Shown here: piece by piece, positions 31,910 to 39,856 of the stretch
How the letters are laid out: every line of letters starts with the position of its first letter
How positions within the stretch are numbered: position 1 is the first letter of the stretch
Source: a virus
Reading direction: 5' to 3' (one strand)
Length of the DNA: 41,849 bases
Virus record (IMG/VR): IMGVR_UViG_3300031567_000022
Span: 1-41,849 of that record
Made by a program: the position numbers and the translations under genes
The notes under the pieces: generated by a model
Told to the model about the DNA's origin: nothing
What the model saw: only the letters and a program-made list of their open reading frames with translations
The model's database searches: none

Positions 31910-32917
31910 TCGCTTACCTCCGGTCACAACTGCAGCAACAACCTCGAACCCTCTCTCCATGATCCGTCCTCGGTAGCCAGAGATCATGTCCTGGACGACC
32001 GTCTTCACCCCCCGTGGCCGGCCAAGGTACTGCTCGGCCTCCTGGATGGCGTTGTAGAGCCCCCAAGCAGTCCCAGCGTAGGCCGGAGTATCTGAGCCAA
32101 CTCCAGCACCGCTGAAGATCTCCCGCACGGCCTGTCGACGTCGTGTCGTCCAACTTGCATTGAGTTCCCAGGCACCCATCCTCCGCTCGGCAATCTCGGG
32201 AGGCAAGTGCTCCACCTGTGGGGCCGGTTCAATCGTGTAGACGGTGTCAATCACGTAATTGACCTCTTCTGGCGTGACTCGATGGTCAGCCATGAGGGTG
32301 AAGATCTCCGTAAACCGACCGACTCGGTTGACTGCCCGATTGTACAATCCTTCGAGAGCCGCCCGAATCTTGAGCCGAGCATGTCGGTCATGGACCACTC
32401 GGTACGACTCTCCTGCGGTAGCCTCGGCCATCCGCAGGGTGTTTGCACAGACAACCCTCTCAGACACGTTCCGAGCTCGAAGAGCTTCCGTCCCTGTCAT
32501 CGGGGACACGAAGAGGAGAAAGTTCCTCACCTCGTCCCCCCGGACGTCAATGGTGGGGAGCTTAGTGGTAATGTAGAGGGTAGCCCCATCGAACAGTGCC
32601 CCCATGGTCTCGACGGGGGCTTTGACAACTTCGTCCCAGATCTCTGCAGCCTCTCTGGGAGTTATCAAGGGGTAGTCAGGGGAGCATGTCCCCAGAATCT
32701 TGGGCTCTGGATCATCGTGGGTGGGGTGTCGGACAATCGCCCCGAGGTTGACCGGGATGCCGCTTGAGGTGTACAGTGGCTCGATTGTGACCTCGTAGCC
32801 TCCGATCATCTCGAGTGTCTCGACCGCCGTTTGGTCCCGATCGTTGACGATTCCCAGCCCGTGCCACATGCTCTGGCCTCGTGAGTAGAACCGTTCGCCG
32901 AATCCTTGGTGTGCCAT
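31907..32917 (-). CDS. DUF932 family protein
   Basis: A 336-residue protein with the pattern typical of DUF932 (phage/plasmid-like TIGR03299) proteins: MAHQGFGERFYSRGQSMWHGLG at the start, TSSGIPVNLGAIVRHP (about 52), SPDYPLITPREAAEIWDEVVKA (about 78) and TNRVVCANTL-like SERVVCANTLRMA (about 150). The family is common in phages and plasmids, with unknown biochemical role. GGAGG lies before the ATG. It has its own promoter at 32961-32989 and seems to be followed in the same transcript by the 31536-31832 gene. Confidence 0.82.
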   Translation of the reverse strand: MAHQGFGERFYSRGQSMWHGLGIVNDRDQTAVETLEMIGGYEVTIEPLYTSSGIPVNLGAIVRHPTHDDPEPKILGTCSPDYPLITPREAAEIWDEVVKAPVETMGALFDGATLYITTKLPTIDVRGDEVRNFLLFVSPMTGTEALRARNVSERVVCANTLRMAEATAGESYRVVHDRHARLKIRAALEGLYNRAVNRVGRFTEIFTLMADHRVTPEEVNYVIDTVYTIEPAPQVEHLPPEIAERRMGAWELNASWTTRRRQAVREIFSGAGVGSDTPAYAGTAWGLYNAIQEAEQYLGRPRGVKTVVQDMISGYRGRIMERGFEVVAAVVTGGKR

Positions 32918-32960
32918 AGCTGTCCTCCCGTGAATTGTTGGATTGTTCTCTTACAATTAC

Positions 32961-32989
32961 ATTATAATACCGTTCTCGGGCAAAATCAA
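32961..32989 (-). promoter_or_regulatory. Promoter of the DUF932 gene
   Basis: On the minus strand TTGATT and TATAAT are separated by 17 bp. AAATTGG boxes lie at 32993-32999 and 33013-33019 (seen as CCAATTT on the plus strand), 20 bp apart, the closer one 3 bp from the -35. Confidence 0.87.
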
Positions 32990-33029
32990 GAGCCAATTTC
33001 GAGTGATTTCACCCAATTTTCACCACAAC

Positions 33030-33081
33030 TGAAGTCTGCTGTTCTACCCCTACCTTGGATAGGGGAGACTAGCAGACTTCA
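33030..33081 (-). repeat. Nested palindrome element, copy 3
   Basis: Identical in 52 bp to 31858-31909. It sits upstream of the DUF932 promoter, separated from copy 4 by only 22 bp (which contains CCCCCACGGGG). The two form a tandem pair between the operon end at 33153 and the DUF932 promoter. Confidence 0.9.
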
Positions 33082-33103
33082 TCGCAACCCCCACGGGGAT
33101 GGG

Positions 33104-33155
33104 TGAAGTCTGCTGTTCTACCCCTACCTTGGATAGGGGAGACTAGCAGACTTCA
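33104..33155 (-). repeat. Nested palindrome element, copy 4
   Basis: Identical to copies 2 and 3. Its last three bases are the TGA stop of the cysteine-cluster gene on the minus strand (33153-33155). Copies 1, 2 and 4 therefore each supply a gene's stop codon. Confidence 0.9.
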
Positions 33156-33881
33156 CACAAACTCAGAAAAGAGGACGGGGGTCCGAGGAGGGGTATGGAG
33201 AAGCTTCTCCCACAACTCGTAGATCTCCTCGATGTGACACCCCGGGAGCCCCCGAAGGCCAACTAGCCATCGATGCCACACGTATCGATCCTTCTCGATC
33301 GTCTCTTGGTCGAGGGGGAGTGATGCAACATCGATGGGACATTTGGGTGCTCGCCAGTTCCTGGGAGGGAGACGTCGAGAGAGGAGGGGAGTCCCACGGA
33401 CCGGGTATACTGCATAGTCTGGGAGCTGACGACAATGGGTAGGCAGGTCCCGTCCCTCCGCCCAGAGTCGACAGAACCCCTGTGATGGAGTGACCCCGTC
33501 AAGAGAAAGACTGCCCTTGTTGATGAGATAGTCACAACCGTCTATCCGAGGGTCTCCACGGTTGACGTGTACCCACAGGGGCACGGGGGCACCGTTGACG
33601 AAGATGGTAAAGGCAGAGGTGTCCTCCGGGGGAGTCACATCGGGATCGACAAACCAGGTCCATACACGTTCTCGACCGTAACAACAACGTCCACAGGCAA
33701 TGCACTTCATCCCACGGGAGAAGATCGATGGAGAAAACCCCCCTAACCCACTCCCGAACGTCCCCTTCCCGACCCCGGGAACAACGAGGGTCAAGGGTTG
33801 AGAGAAGAAAATCGAGTATGTACGCCCCCAATCGTAGACAAAGTCATCAAAGTCTCTGGGGAGGAGAGTCCCAATTGTCAT
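33153..33881 (-). CDS. Cysteine-cluster protein, YkgJ-like (zinc/iron-binding)
   Basis: A 242-residue protein with CIACGRCC (about residues 59-66), then GCDYL (about 115), GFCRLW (about 136) and THCRQLP (about 148). The C-x2-C-x2-CC motif with three later cysteines is the layout of the YkgJ family of putative zinc- or iron-sulfur-binding proteins, some of which pair with modification enzymes. Last gene of the long minus-strand operon; ATGA overlap with the nucleotidase gene. Confidence 0.65.
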   Translation of the reverse strand: MTIGTLLPRDFDDFVYDWGRTYSIFFSQPLTLVVPGVGKGTFGSGLGGFSPSIFSRGMKCIACGRCCYGRERVWTWFVDPDVTPPEDTSAFTIFVNGAPVPLWVHVNRGDPRIDGCDYLINKGSLSLDGVTPSQGFCRLWAEGRDLPTHCRQLPDYAVYPVRGTPLLSRRLPPRNWRAPKCPIDVASLPLDQETIEKDRYVWHRWLVGLRGLPGCHIEEIYELWEKLLHTPPRTPVLFSEFV

Positions 33882-34510
33882 CCTTCACCTCCCTCACCTC
33901 CCTCACCTCGGTAGACAAGATAGCTGGGAGGGGCTGTTCGATAGGTATCCTCGTCCCAATCAGGCCAGGTAAGACGCTCAACGGGACCGATCTTGAGCCC
34001 GAGAAATAGGACCGGAAGGCTACGCCAAGATCGAAGACGAGCTCCCCGCCAGGACCACGTGTACCCGTACCGATCCTCGTTGGTGAAGCAAACGGCCCGT
34101 TCCCAAGGGACTTTTGACAAAACATCCGGACAGTCATCAATCCAGTAGTCGACAGCCACCAATTCCTTGGCTTCTGTACACACGACGGGACACTGGGGGA
34201 AATATGTCGACAGCCACTTCATCTTTGCATCGTACGTCCCCGGCCAAACACGGGTGATGATGGTAGGGTTGAATCCGAGAAGATGGAGGGCAAGGACGGC
34301 ATCCACTGCCCAGGGCAGAGGTCGAGTGGACCGAAAGAGGCGGGGAGTGAGATAGTCGTAGATCTTCTCTCCGCATCGAACATACCGGTGGATCTCGTAC
34401 GTTAGAATCTTCTCGGGAGTGATGTTGTCATCGTAGTCTCGATTGTACTTCGACAACCACACGTCGAGAAGGTTCGACAACGTTGAGTCACAGTCAATCC
34501 CGATCCTCAT
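33878..34510 (-). CDS. HAD-type 5'(3')-nucleotidase
   Basis: A 210-residue protein from ATG 34510, chosen because it begins with the HAD motif I GIDCDSTLSN (Asp nucleophile and Asp+2). A later PTIITRVWPG segment (motif II; Thr) and VDYWIDDCPDVL (motif IV; Asp-Asp) complete the set in the order of deoxyribonucleotidase (NT5C-type) phosphatases. Phage enzymes of this group adjust nucleotide pools or remove phosphates from modified nucleotides. The start lies within the last 17 bp of the upstream gene. Confidence 0.75.
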   Translation of the reverse strand: MRIGIDCDSTLSNLLDVWLSKYNRDYDDNITPEKILTYEIHRYVRCGEKIYDYLTPRLFRSTRPLPWAVDAVLALHLLGFNPTIITRVWPGTYDAKMKWLSTYFPQCPVVCTEAKELVAVDYWIDDCPDVLSKVPWERAVCFTNEDRYGYTWSWRGARLRSWRSLPVLFLGLKIGPVERLTWPDWDEDTYRTAPPSYLVYRGEGGEGGEG

Positions 34511-35495
34511 GCTTCCCCCCGTAGGCCGTGGTAAAGACGTACGAATGGATGACCTCGTGGACAAATCGACGCTTCCGAGCCCCAAGCCCAGGAGCTCCTC
34601 CATCGTACGTCCCAAGATTGAGATATTGGATCCCTCGAGAGGCAAGATCTTCACAGACCAAGAGGAGGTTGGCATCAGAAGTCCCCGGACGACCCCCGGG
34701 CATCTGTGAATAGTTCAACGACTTCTCGACCGCCTGGACCCCGTGTCCGGGGGCTCCCGGGTGTGGGAAGATGATCTGGGTACACACCGGGACTCCACCT
34801 CGCATTCCCAGATAGTGGTAGCCGTAGGGCCAACGATTAGATACGTAGTCCCGAACGATTGAGAGACGAAAGTGACGATGTCCGAGGAACGACTTCCACG
34901 TAGAGATGACAGAATCAACTTCAGGAGACCCTGGATCAACGAGGGAATACACCATTTCTCGACGATCCCGACGAAGAGATGTCAGAGCTCGAGAGTTGAA
35001 GAACCGATCAGGAGAACGAGCAATATCCTCGGTTGAGACAAGGATCTCCTCCGAGACCTTCAACGACCCACGGGGATGGAGGTAGAGGAGCTCTTCAGCT
35101 GTCTCATGATCGATGTTATTGATGGTGACCGGACGAGCTGACCGAGACCCGTATTCACCGGCGATCTCGAGAAGGTCAGAAGCAGTCCCCCGAAGGGCCC
35201 AGAGACGAAATCGTGGGGCTGACGAGTATCGCTGAAGAACAACACAGAGAGGGACTCCAGAACGCCAGACGAGACTCCCTTGATCACGAGCCATCTCGTA
35301 ACATCGAAGGATGTCGGGACTGTTGTAGAAATTCGGTCGAAGGTGGACCTGCTGACACCACCACGATCGAGGGGGGAGACCGGGAGAGAAGTCATCAAAA
35401 ATCTCGAGGGATATAGAACGCCTCCTTCGAGATGACACGGGGTGTCCGCTGCCACTCGCCGAATGTGAATCGACCTTTGTGGATTCGAAGACCAT
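34494..35495 (-). CDS. FemAB/GNAT-like protein, paralogue B
   Basis: About 333 residues if ATG 35495 (with GGAGG 6 bp before) is used; the frame is open from 35558. It overlaps the upstream paralogue's coding region by 101 bp, and the homologous body appears only after about 35400, where AAGGAGG precedes in-frame ATA and ATT codons but no ATG, so the start is uncertain. The C-terminal half has KSLNYSQMPGGRPGTSD and RGIQYLNLGTYDGGAPGL followed by RKRRF, closely matching paralogue A and reminiscent of the C-terminus of FemAB/GNAT-type acyl- or aminoacyltransferases. The substrate is unknown. Confidence 0.6.
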   Translation of the reverse strand: MVFESTKVDSHSASGSGHPVSSRRRRSISLEIFDDFSPGLPPRSWWCQQVHLRPNFYNSPDILRCYEMARDQGSLVWRSGVPLCVVLQRYSSAPRFRLWALRGTASDLLEIAGEYGSRSARPVTINNIDHETAEELLYLHPRGSLKVSEEILVSTEDIARSPDRFFNSRALTSLRRDRREMVYSLVDPGSPEVDSVISTWKSFLGHRHFRLSIVRDYVSNRWPYGYHYLGMRGGVPVCTQIIFPHPGAPGHGVQAVEKSLNYSQMPGGRPGTSDANLLLVCEDLASRGIQYLNLGTYDGGAPGLGARKRRFVHEVIHSYVFTTAYGGKHEDRD

Positions 35496-36615
35496 CTGTC
35501 CCTCCATCAACTGATCCAGCATTGAGATACCGGACTCCTCGGTCTCGAAGACATTCAAACTCCTTGACAGTAGCCCAATCCGAGATCCCAGGCTTTCCCC
35601 CGGGCATCGATGTATAGTTCAAGCCCTTTGAGACAATCTCGAATGCATACGTGGGGTCTCGAGGCCAACGCTCAGCAAGGATCACCGACACGGGGAAGTT
35701 GTCTCGGACACCCAAGAACCACTCTTTCGGGGCGGGACTCTCGAGAGCAAGGTAGTCTCGAACCACGGCCAGCTGACGCTGTTTGGGTTCGTTGAATTCT
35801 CGCCAGATGTCGACAACTCTCCGAGACAACTCCACGTCGGGGTCTCGGAGAAAGCACTCTCGCTCCCGTGCTCGGAGTTGGCGAAGCCCTCGAGGGTTGA
35901 ACACCTCGGAGAGATTCGACAATACTCGATCAAGATCGTAAACGGCTTCCCGCTCAGTCATGACGACACCAGGAGAGAGTTGACAGAATTTTTGGGCTTC
36001 GTGGTTCTGCAGACCGAAAATAGACACAGCCCTCAAACTCACCGAAGAGACCCGAATGACAAGATCTCGAAGATCCTGGAGAGACCCTGAGACGTAGACT
36101 ACCCCCCATCGAGGCTTCTCTCGAAACCGACGGACCAGGATTGCCGAGAGAGTCGAGGTTCGAACCCAGAATGCTTCTCGTTGTGAAATGAGGTAGGACC
36201 ACACGACAAGCCACGAGATTGAGTGAGGGAGTGGTCCCGAAAAGTCTCGAGAAGATTGATCTCGATAGAAGGTCTCCCAATCGGTTGACAAGACTCGAGG
36301 GAGTGATTGGAGTTCGTCAAGAACTCTCAGAAGGTCATCAGGCCAGTATCGAATAGATTCCCGAACCTCGACTCGAGGTTCCCAACCGGTGATTTGGTAC
36401 GTACTAGTAGGCCCACGACCATGTTGACGAACAAGGTACCCTTTCGACCGAAGATAAACGACAAAGTTCATCCGCTCGATCTCAGGGTCTGCCCGGGGGT
36501 TGAGATGGACAAGGTTCTCGAGGTCCTTCTGAGAGACTCCCTGAAACAAAGCTTGAATTGATGGGCGGTACACTTCTCCCACTTGGGAGACAACTTGATC
36601 AACTGTCAACCCCAT
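35395..36615 (-). CDS. FemAB/GNAT-like protein, paralogue A
   Basis: A 406-residue protein from ATG 36615 after GAGGTGAAAG. Residues 1-90 contain a probable winged helix (MNFVVYLRSKGYLVRQHGR). The rest aligns by eye with paralogue B: VVRDYLALE, SKGLNYTSMPGGKPGISDW and RGVRYLNAGSVDGGTDGL with HKGRF. The lysine/arginine pair followed by Phe after a G-rich loop is a feature of FemAB-like acyltransferases. The N-terminal domain is absent from B. The function is not known; a transfer of an acyl or aminoacyl group is inference from the pattern. Confidence 0.6.
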   Translation of the reverse strand: MGLTVDQVVSQVGEVYRPSIQALFQGVSQKDLENLVHLNPRADPEIERMNFVVYLRSKGYLVRQHGRGPTSTYQITGWEPRVEVRESIRYWPDDLLRVLDELQSLPRVLSTDWETFYRDQSSRDFSGPLPHSISWLVVWSYLISQREAFWVRTSTLSAILVRRFREKPRWGVVYVSGSLQDLRDLVIRVSSVSLRAVSIFGLQNHEAQKFCQLSPGVVMTEREAVYDLDRVLSNLSEVFNPRGLRQLRARERECFLRDPDVELSRRVVDIWREFNEPKQRQLAVVRDYLALESPAPKEWFLGVRDNFPVSVILAERWPRDPTYAFEIVSKGLNYTSMPGGKPGISDWATVKEFECLRDRGVRYLNAGSVDGGTDGLRIHKGRFTFGEWQRTPRVISKEAFYIPRDF

Positions 36616-37690
36616 CTTTCACCTCAGTCTTACAGCTAGGACAATACCCCAGACGAATCGATGCGGCCCTCTGCTGACGATTTCGAAGGGGTGACTGACA
36701 ATGTGGACATCGAATGGGTGTGTCCCCCGTGGCTTCTTCTCCCGTCTCCTTGTCACCATCTCCATCCTTGACGTCATCCTCGACAGGGACTGGGGGAGGG
36801 GGTGGTGGGAGTGACGGGATCCGGACGGGTGAGACTTGACCAAGCTGAGGGAAGACGGCCAACGCTGGCCACTCAGTGTCAATCGGGATAAGATCACCCC
36901 CCTTCCTCCGTGCCGCCCCACCGAGGTAGATGATCACGTCAAAGCAGTCACGGAGATCCATCTCACCGTAGAGACCGATACTCGCTGCAGTGTCAGTGTG
37001 ACTAGCAACAACTGAGCACACCCCGAACTTCCGACCTTCGGCGAGGATCGTTCCCAATTCTCCCCCGATAGTCGGGACGGCACGGACCAACGACCTCCAT
37101 TCATCACCGAAGAGGGTCTCTCGAGAAAAGCCCCCCTCAAAAGCTCGTCCTCGGGCAAGCTCCTTAGCCCGAGTGTCGATCAACTTCACCAGGTCTCGGA
37201 CGGAAGTCTCGATCTTGCCATACTCCCGTCCAGCACCGATAATCTCTGCCCTCCCCCACTTCCCCGGGTAGCCGTGGGGGTCAATCGCCCGTAGACCACC
37301 GGAACGATGCTGAGTAATATACAGCAACACGGTTGTCTTGCCAGAGCCTTTGGGGCCCACGACCCAGATATTGTCCAAGTCGATGAGATCCCGAAGGGGG
37401 AGAGACGGTGAGGGTGGGGGAGGGGTTGAGGACCATGACTCCACCCTCTCTCCTTCACCCACACTCACACCCTCACTTCCCGTGGGTTCGGCCGGAGGCG
37501 GGGGCCTCCCGGTCACGACCCAGTATGCACACCACTCAACGGATGGGAGCAGAGATGTCCGAATGTAATGTCCCATCACCCCTAGAGCCCATCGGATCCC
37601 CACCCGAACGACACGGGGGAGAAGGTACCACACTCCGATCACGAGAATGGCAAGGTACCACAGAATCTCGACCGTTTCCCACCAGATCAT
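36599..37690 (-). CDS. Membrane-anchored P-loop ATPase with zinc ribbon (FtsK/HerA/TraD-like)
   Basis: A 363-residue protein starting at ATG 37690 (ATGA overlap with the preceding gene). Two N-terminal hydrophobic helices (about 6-24 and 30-55) are followed by a Pro-rich linker, Walker A VVGPKGSGKTTVLLYI (about residues 118-133), a probable Walker B region near EWRSLVRAVPTIGGELG (weak), and VCSVVASHTDTAAS (sensor-like). The C-terminal zinc ribbon is CPHCQS (about 332) and CPSCKTE. This resembles TraD/VirB4/FtsK-type ATPases in mobile elements more than known virion proteins. The lack of a standard Walker B acidic pair leaves ATPase activity uncertain. Confidence 0.65.
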   Translation of the reverse strand: MIWWETVEILWYLAILVIGVWYLLPRVVRVGIRWALGVMGHYIRTSLLPSVEWCAYWVVTGRPPPPAEPTGSEGVSVGEGERVESWSSTPPPPSPSLPLRDLIDLDNIWVVGPKGSGKTTVLLYITQHRSGGLRAIDPHGYPGKWGRAEIIGAGREYGKIETSVRDLVKLIDTRAKELARGRAFEGGFSRETLFGDEWRSLVRAVPTIGGELGTILAEGRKFGVCSVVASHTDTAASIGLYGEMDLRDCFDVIIYLGGAARRKGGDLIPIDTEWPALAVFPQLGQVSPVRIPSLPPPPPPVPVEDDVKDGDGDKETGEEATGDTPIRCPHCQSPLRNRQQRAASIRLGYCPSCKTEVKDGVDS

Positions 37691-38208
37691 GACCGCCACA
37701 ACCTCACGGGAAGCCAACTCAGAATCACCCCAAGGGTCAACGATAAGATGAAGCCCCCGAGGGTGACAAAAACGGTGTCATCACCCAAACGAACGGTTGT
37801 CACCACCATCGGTGGCCTCCCCCCCAAACCGAGCAACCCCAGAATGACCGTAATCGGTGGGAAGGAGAGGATCCGGTCGGCTCGAGGCATGATCCCTGCA
37901 GCGTTGATGAGAGAGTCGACCAGGATGGCAACCCACCCGAGGACGTCAGAGTGACGACGTCCATCGAAGATGAACAACTTGAGTCCGATAAACAGTAGCT
38001 CGAGTACGCCGGCCACCAAGTAGATCTCAAGGACCCCACCCTCGACCCATACCCACTCGACGAACCATACTGTCGTCAGGTACGACCCGAAGCCTAGGGT
38101 CAAAGCCAGAAGCTTCACCCAGAGACGAGGCTGGAACCGAGGTACGGGAGACACCTCGAGTAGAGGGTCTCGTTCAACTGATGGTGGGAGAGGGGGTCTT
38201 GGTCTCAT
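37687..38208 (-). CDS. Multi-spanning membrane protein
   Basis: A 173-residue protein with a proline-rich N-terminus and four hydrophobic segments (about 34-54, 60-80, 90-110 and 147-168). Family not recognised. It lies between another membrane protein gene and the membrane-anchored ATPase gene, all overlapping, so the three may form a membrane complex. Confidence 0.6.
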   Translation of the reverse strand: MRPRPPLPPSVERDPLLEVSPVPRFQPRLWVKLLALTLGFGSYLTTVWFVEWVWVEGGVLEIYLVAGVLELLFIGLKLFIFDGRRHSDVLGWVAILVDSLINAAGIMPRADRILSFPPITVILGLLGLGGRPPMVVTTVRLGDDTVFVTLGGFILSLTLGVILSWLPVRLWRS

Positions 38209-39062
38209 TTCACCACTCCGGATCGGGCGGATGGGGGTCGGGTCTTGGGCTCATCTTCATCTTCATCTCCTCCATCAACACCGATGAGTGAATCACCGAT
38301 ATAGTCGAGAATATCTCGAATGTCTTCGTTGTCCTCAAGAACATGGTCAAACGGCAGTGCCACACCGGAGACGGCCTTGACCGAGTGGCCGATCTCCTTC
38401 AGTGTGCGGTCGATCCCGCTCACCAGCGACTGCATCACCGCCGCCAGCTCCTCCCGTTCCGCCACCGTGAGGTTGGCGAAGCCCACCAGAGCCTTCTCCT
38501 GTGCCTTCAGCAGTGTCGCCCGCAGGATTGCAATGTCCGCCTGGGTCTGCAACTCATACCGCTTCACCAGGTGGGCTTGGCGTACCTGTTCGACTAATTC
38601 GTCCGTCGAGACTGGAGCCCACAGCAGGGCGGGAATGACGATGAACCCGATAATCCCGATCAACACCTGCTGGTAGACCAAGTTGGTCTCGGCGACAACC
38701 GGCTGTGCTGCCCACCAGGACCACTGGAGTTGGTACGAGTAGTACACGAGATAGATGGCAGATGCAATGATGACCGGGAAGGCCCAGGTGCGGGCATTGA
38801 CTTTCTGGAGGAGCATCCCGGCGGGGGACCACGGGATGAGGAATGTGATGAGACTGGGGGGAGCGAGAACCAGGATGGCCGTGAAGGCTGCCGCAATCAC
38901 CCGGTTCTCGGTCAGCATTGATTGTACTCCCCACCAGTAGATCGCCGACCCGCCCATCGAGACGGTGGCGAGAATGATCAAGAGTGTCCTCGCCGTGAAC
39001 TCAAATGTCCGGGATCGGCGACGTTGCTGTCGGATCATGTTGAGAAAATTGGACACGGTCAC
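38205..39062 (-). CDS. Membrane protein with cytoplasmic helical domain
   Basis: A 285-residue protein; GTG 39062 is chosen because it overlaps the previous stop as GTGA, although the frame is open further up. Four hydrophobic segments (about 27-50, 57-80, 94-115 and 128-148) precede a helical domain (about 150-240) with VRQAHLVKRYELQTQADIAI and a very acidic tail (GVDGGDEDEDEPK). Unlike its neighbours, the middle of the gene is richer in G+C and in codons such as GCC/CGC, suggesting a different origin. Confidence 0.6.
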   Translation of the reverse strand: MTVSNFLNMIRQQRRRSRTFEFTARTLLIILATVSMGGSAIYWWGVQSMLTENRVIAAAFTAILVLAPPSLITFLIPWSPAGMLLQKVNARTWAFPVIIASAIYLVYYSYQLQWSWWAAQPVVAETNLVYQQVLIGIIGFIVIPALLWAPVSTDELVEQVRQAHLVKRYELQTQADIAILRATLLKAQEKALVGFANLTVAEREELAAVMQSLVSGIDRTLKEIGHSVKAVSGVALPFDHVLEDNEDIRDILDYIGDSLIGVDGGDEDEDEPKTRPPSARSGVVK

Positions 39063-39358
39063 ACCTCGAGCTGCCACGGGATCGTAGTACTCACCCGAAC
39101 CCACTCCCTGCCCCGGACCTCAAAACAGCTGGTGTACCAGCCACTGCCACCGGGGTTGCACACGGTGCAGACCGTGCCTTCCGGGAGGTGGTCCGGTGAG
39201 GGGAGCTCGTCCCAAAAGAACTCGTTTCCTGCGAAGTCAACCCCCCGTGGCCCCTGGAGGGGGTGGATCCTCAGGATCCCGTCACCGTCCACATAGCCTG
39301 AATACCCGATTGTCCCGTCAGGTGTCGTCACCCGGTATTCAACTGCTGTGATTGCCAT
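39059..39358 (-). CDS. Small hypothetical protein
   Basis: A 99-residue protein: MAITAVEYRVTTPDGTIGYSGYVDGDG, then a CTVCNPGG segment and a WYTSCFEVRG strand. Three cysteines could bind a metal. The start at 39358 overlaps the winged-helix gene by 20 bp. Not recognised. Confidence 0.6.
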   Translation of the reverse strand: MAITAVEYRVTTPDGTIGYSGYVDGDGILRIHPLQGPRGVDFAGNEFFWDELPSPDHLPEGTVCTVCNPGGSGWYTSCFEVRGREWVRVSTTIPWQLEV

Positions 39359-39617
39359 TGCTGTCTCCCTTCAGCTCTGTATCTGCGGGGTACCAATACA
39401 CCTTCGTTCCCCCTCGCCGTGGGATCGGAGGATCACGTCGAACGAGCCCCTTCTGCAGCAGAACCTCCAGCTGCTGTCTCGTCGCCACGTAGTACTTGGG
39501 CACCGGAGGCGAGAGTCGAGCAACGATCTCGTGGATTCGGAGTCCCGGCTCCCGTCGGAGGATTTCCAACACCTCCTTCTGTCGGGTCGGGAGTTTGGGA
39601 TCAACTTGACCGTCCAT
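39339..39617 (-). CDS. Winged helix-turn-helix protein (operon regulator candidate)
   Basis: A 92-residue protein from ATG 39617 after AAAGGAGG. KLPTRQKEVLEILRREPGLRIHEIVARLS forms a helix-turn-helix, then YYVATRQQLEVLLQKGLVRRD with a basic wing PPIPRRGGTKVYWYPA. This is MarR/ArsR-like in layout. First gene of the operon that runs to 33153; it may regulate its own promoter. Confidence 0.75.
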   Translation of the reverse strand: MDGQVDPKLPTRQKEVLEILRREPGLRIHEIVARLSPPVPKYYVATRQQLEVLLQKGLVRRDPPIPRRGGTKVYWYPADTELKGDSNGNHSS

Positions 39618-39659
39618 CGTATCACCTCCTTTCTGGGTCAACTTCTATTCTTCACCATT

Positions 39660-39688
39660 ATTATATTACCTTTTCGGGCCATAATCAA
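39660..39688 (-). promoter_or_regulatory. Promoter of the accessory operon 39617-33153
   Basis: TTGATT-17-TATAAT on the minus strand. Boxes AAACTGA (39691-39697) and AAATTGG (39712-39718 region), about 20 bp apart, are upstream. It ends 43 bp before the ATG of the winged-helix gene, and no other promoter is visible before 33153. Confidence 0.85.
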
Positions 39689-39693
39689 TACCT

Positions 39694-39856
39694 CAGTTTG
39701 CAGATTTTCGCACCAATTTTGTATGAATCTCAGGTTGAAGATTGGGTGGATTGTTCTGATTGGGTGTTTTACCTTATCTGTCTTAGTGGTCTTTTTTGTC
39801 CCAAAACTGTCCCAAATTTGCTCTTATATATATATCTTTATTACCATCACCCAATC
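39694..39856. repeat. 163-bp repeat, internal copy
   Basis: Identical over 163 bp to 41687-41849, by comparison of the bases. It contains AT-rich sequence with TATATATATATC and two TGTCCCA motifs. The left end overlaps the AAACTG box of the operon promoter. A partly matching inverted copy lies at 39992-40058. Confidence 0.93.

Noticed and set aside
32207-32767. A plus-strand 186-residue frame opposite the DUF932 gene
   Set aside because: No ribosome site or recognisable pattern, and it is antiparallel to a well-supported gene.
31858-33155. Rho-independent terminators at the 52-bp palindromes
   Set aside because: No T-tract follows on either strand, one copy lies inside the plus-strand operon and another upstream of a promoter, so plain terminators are not supported.
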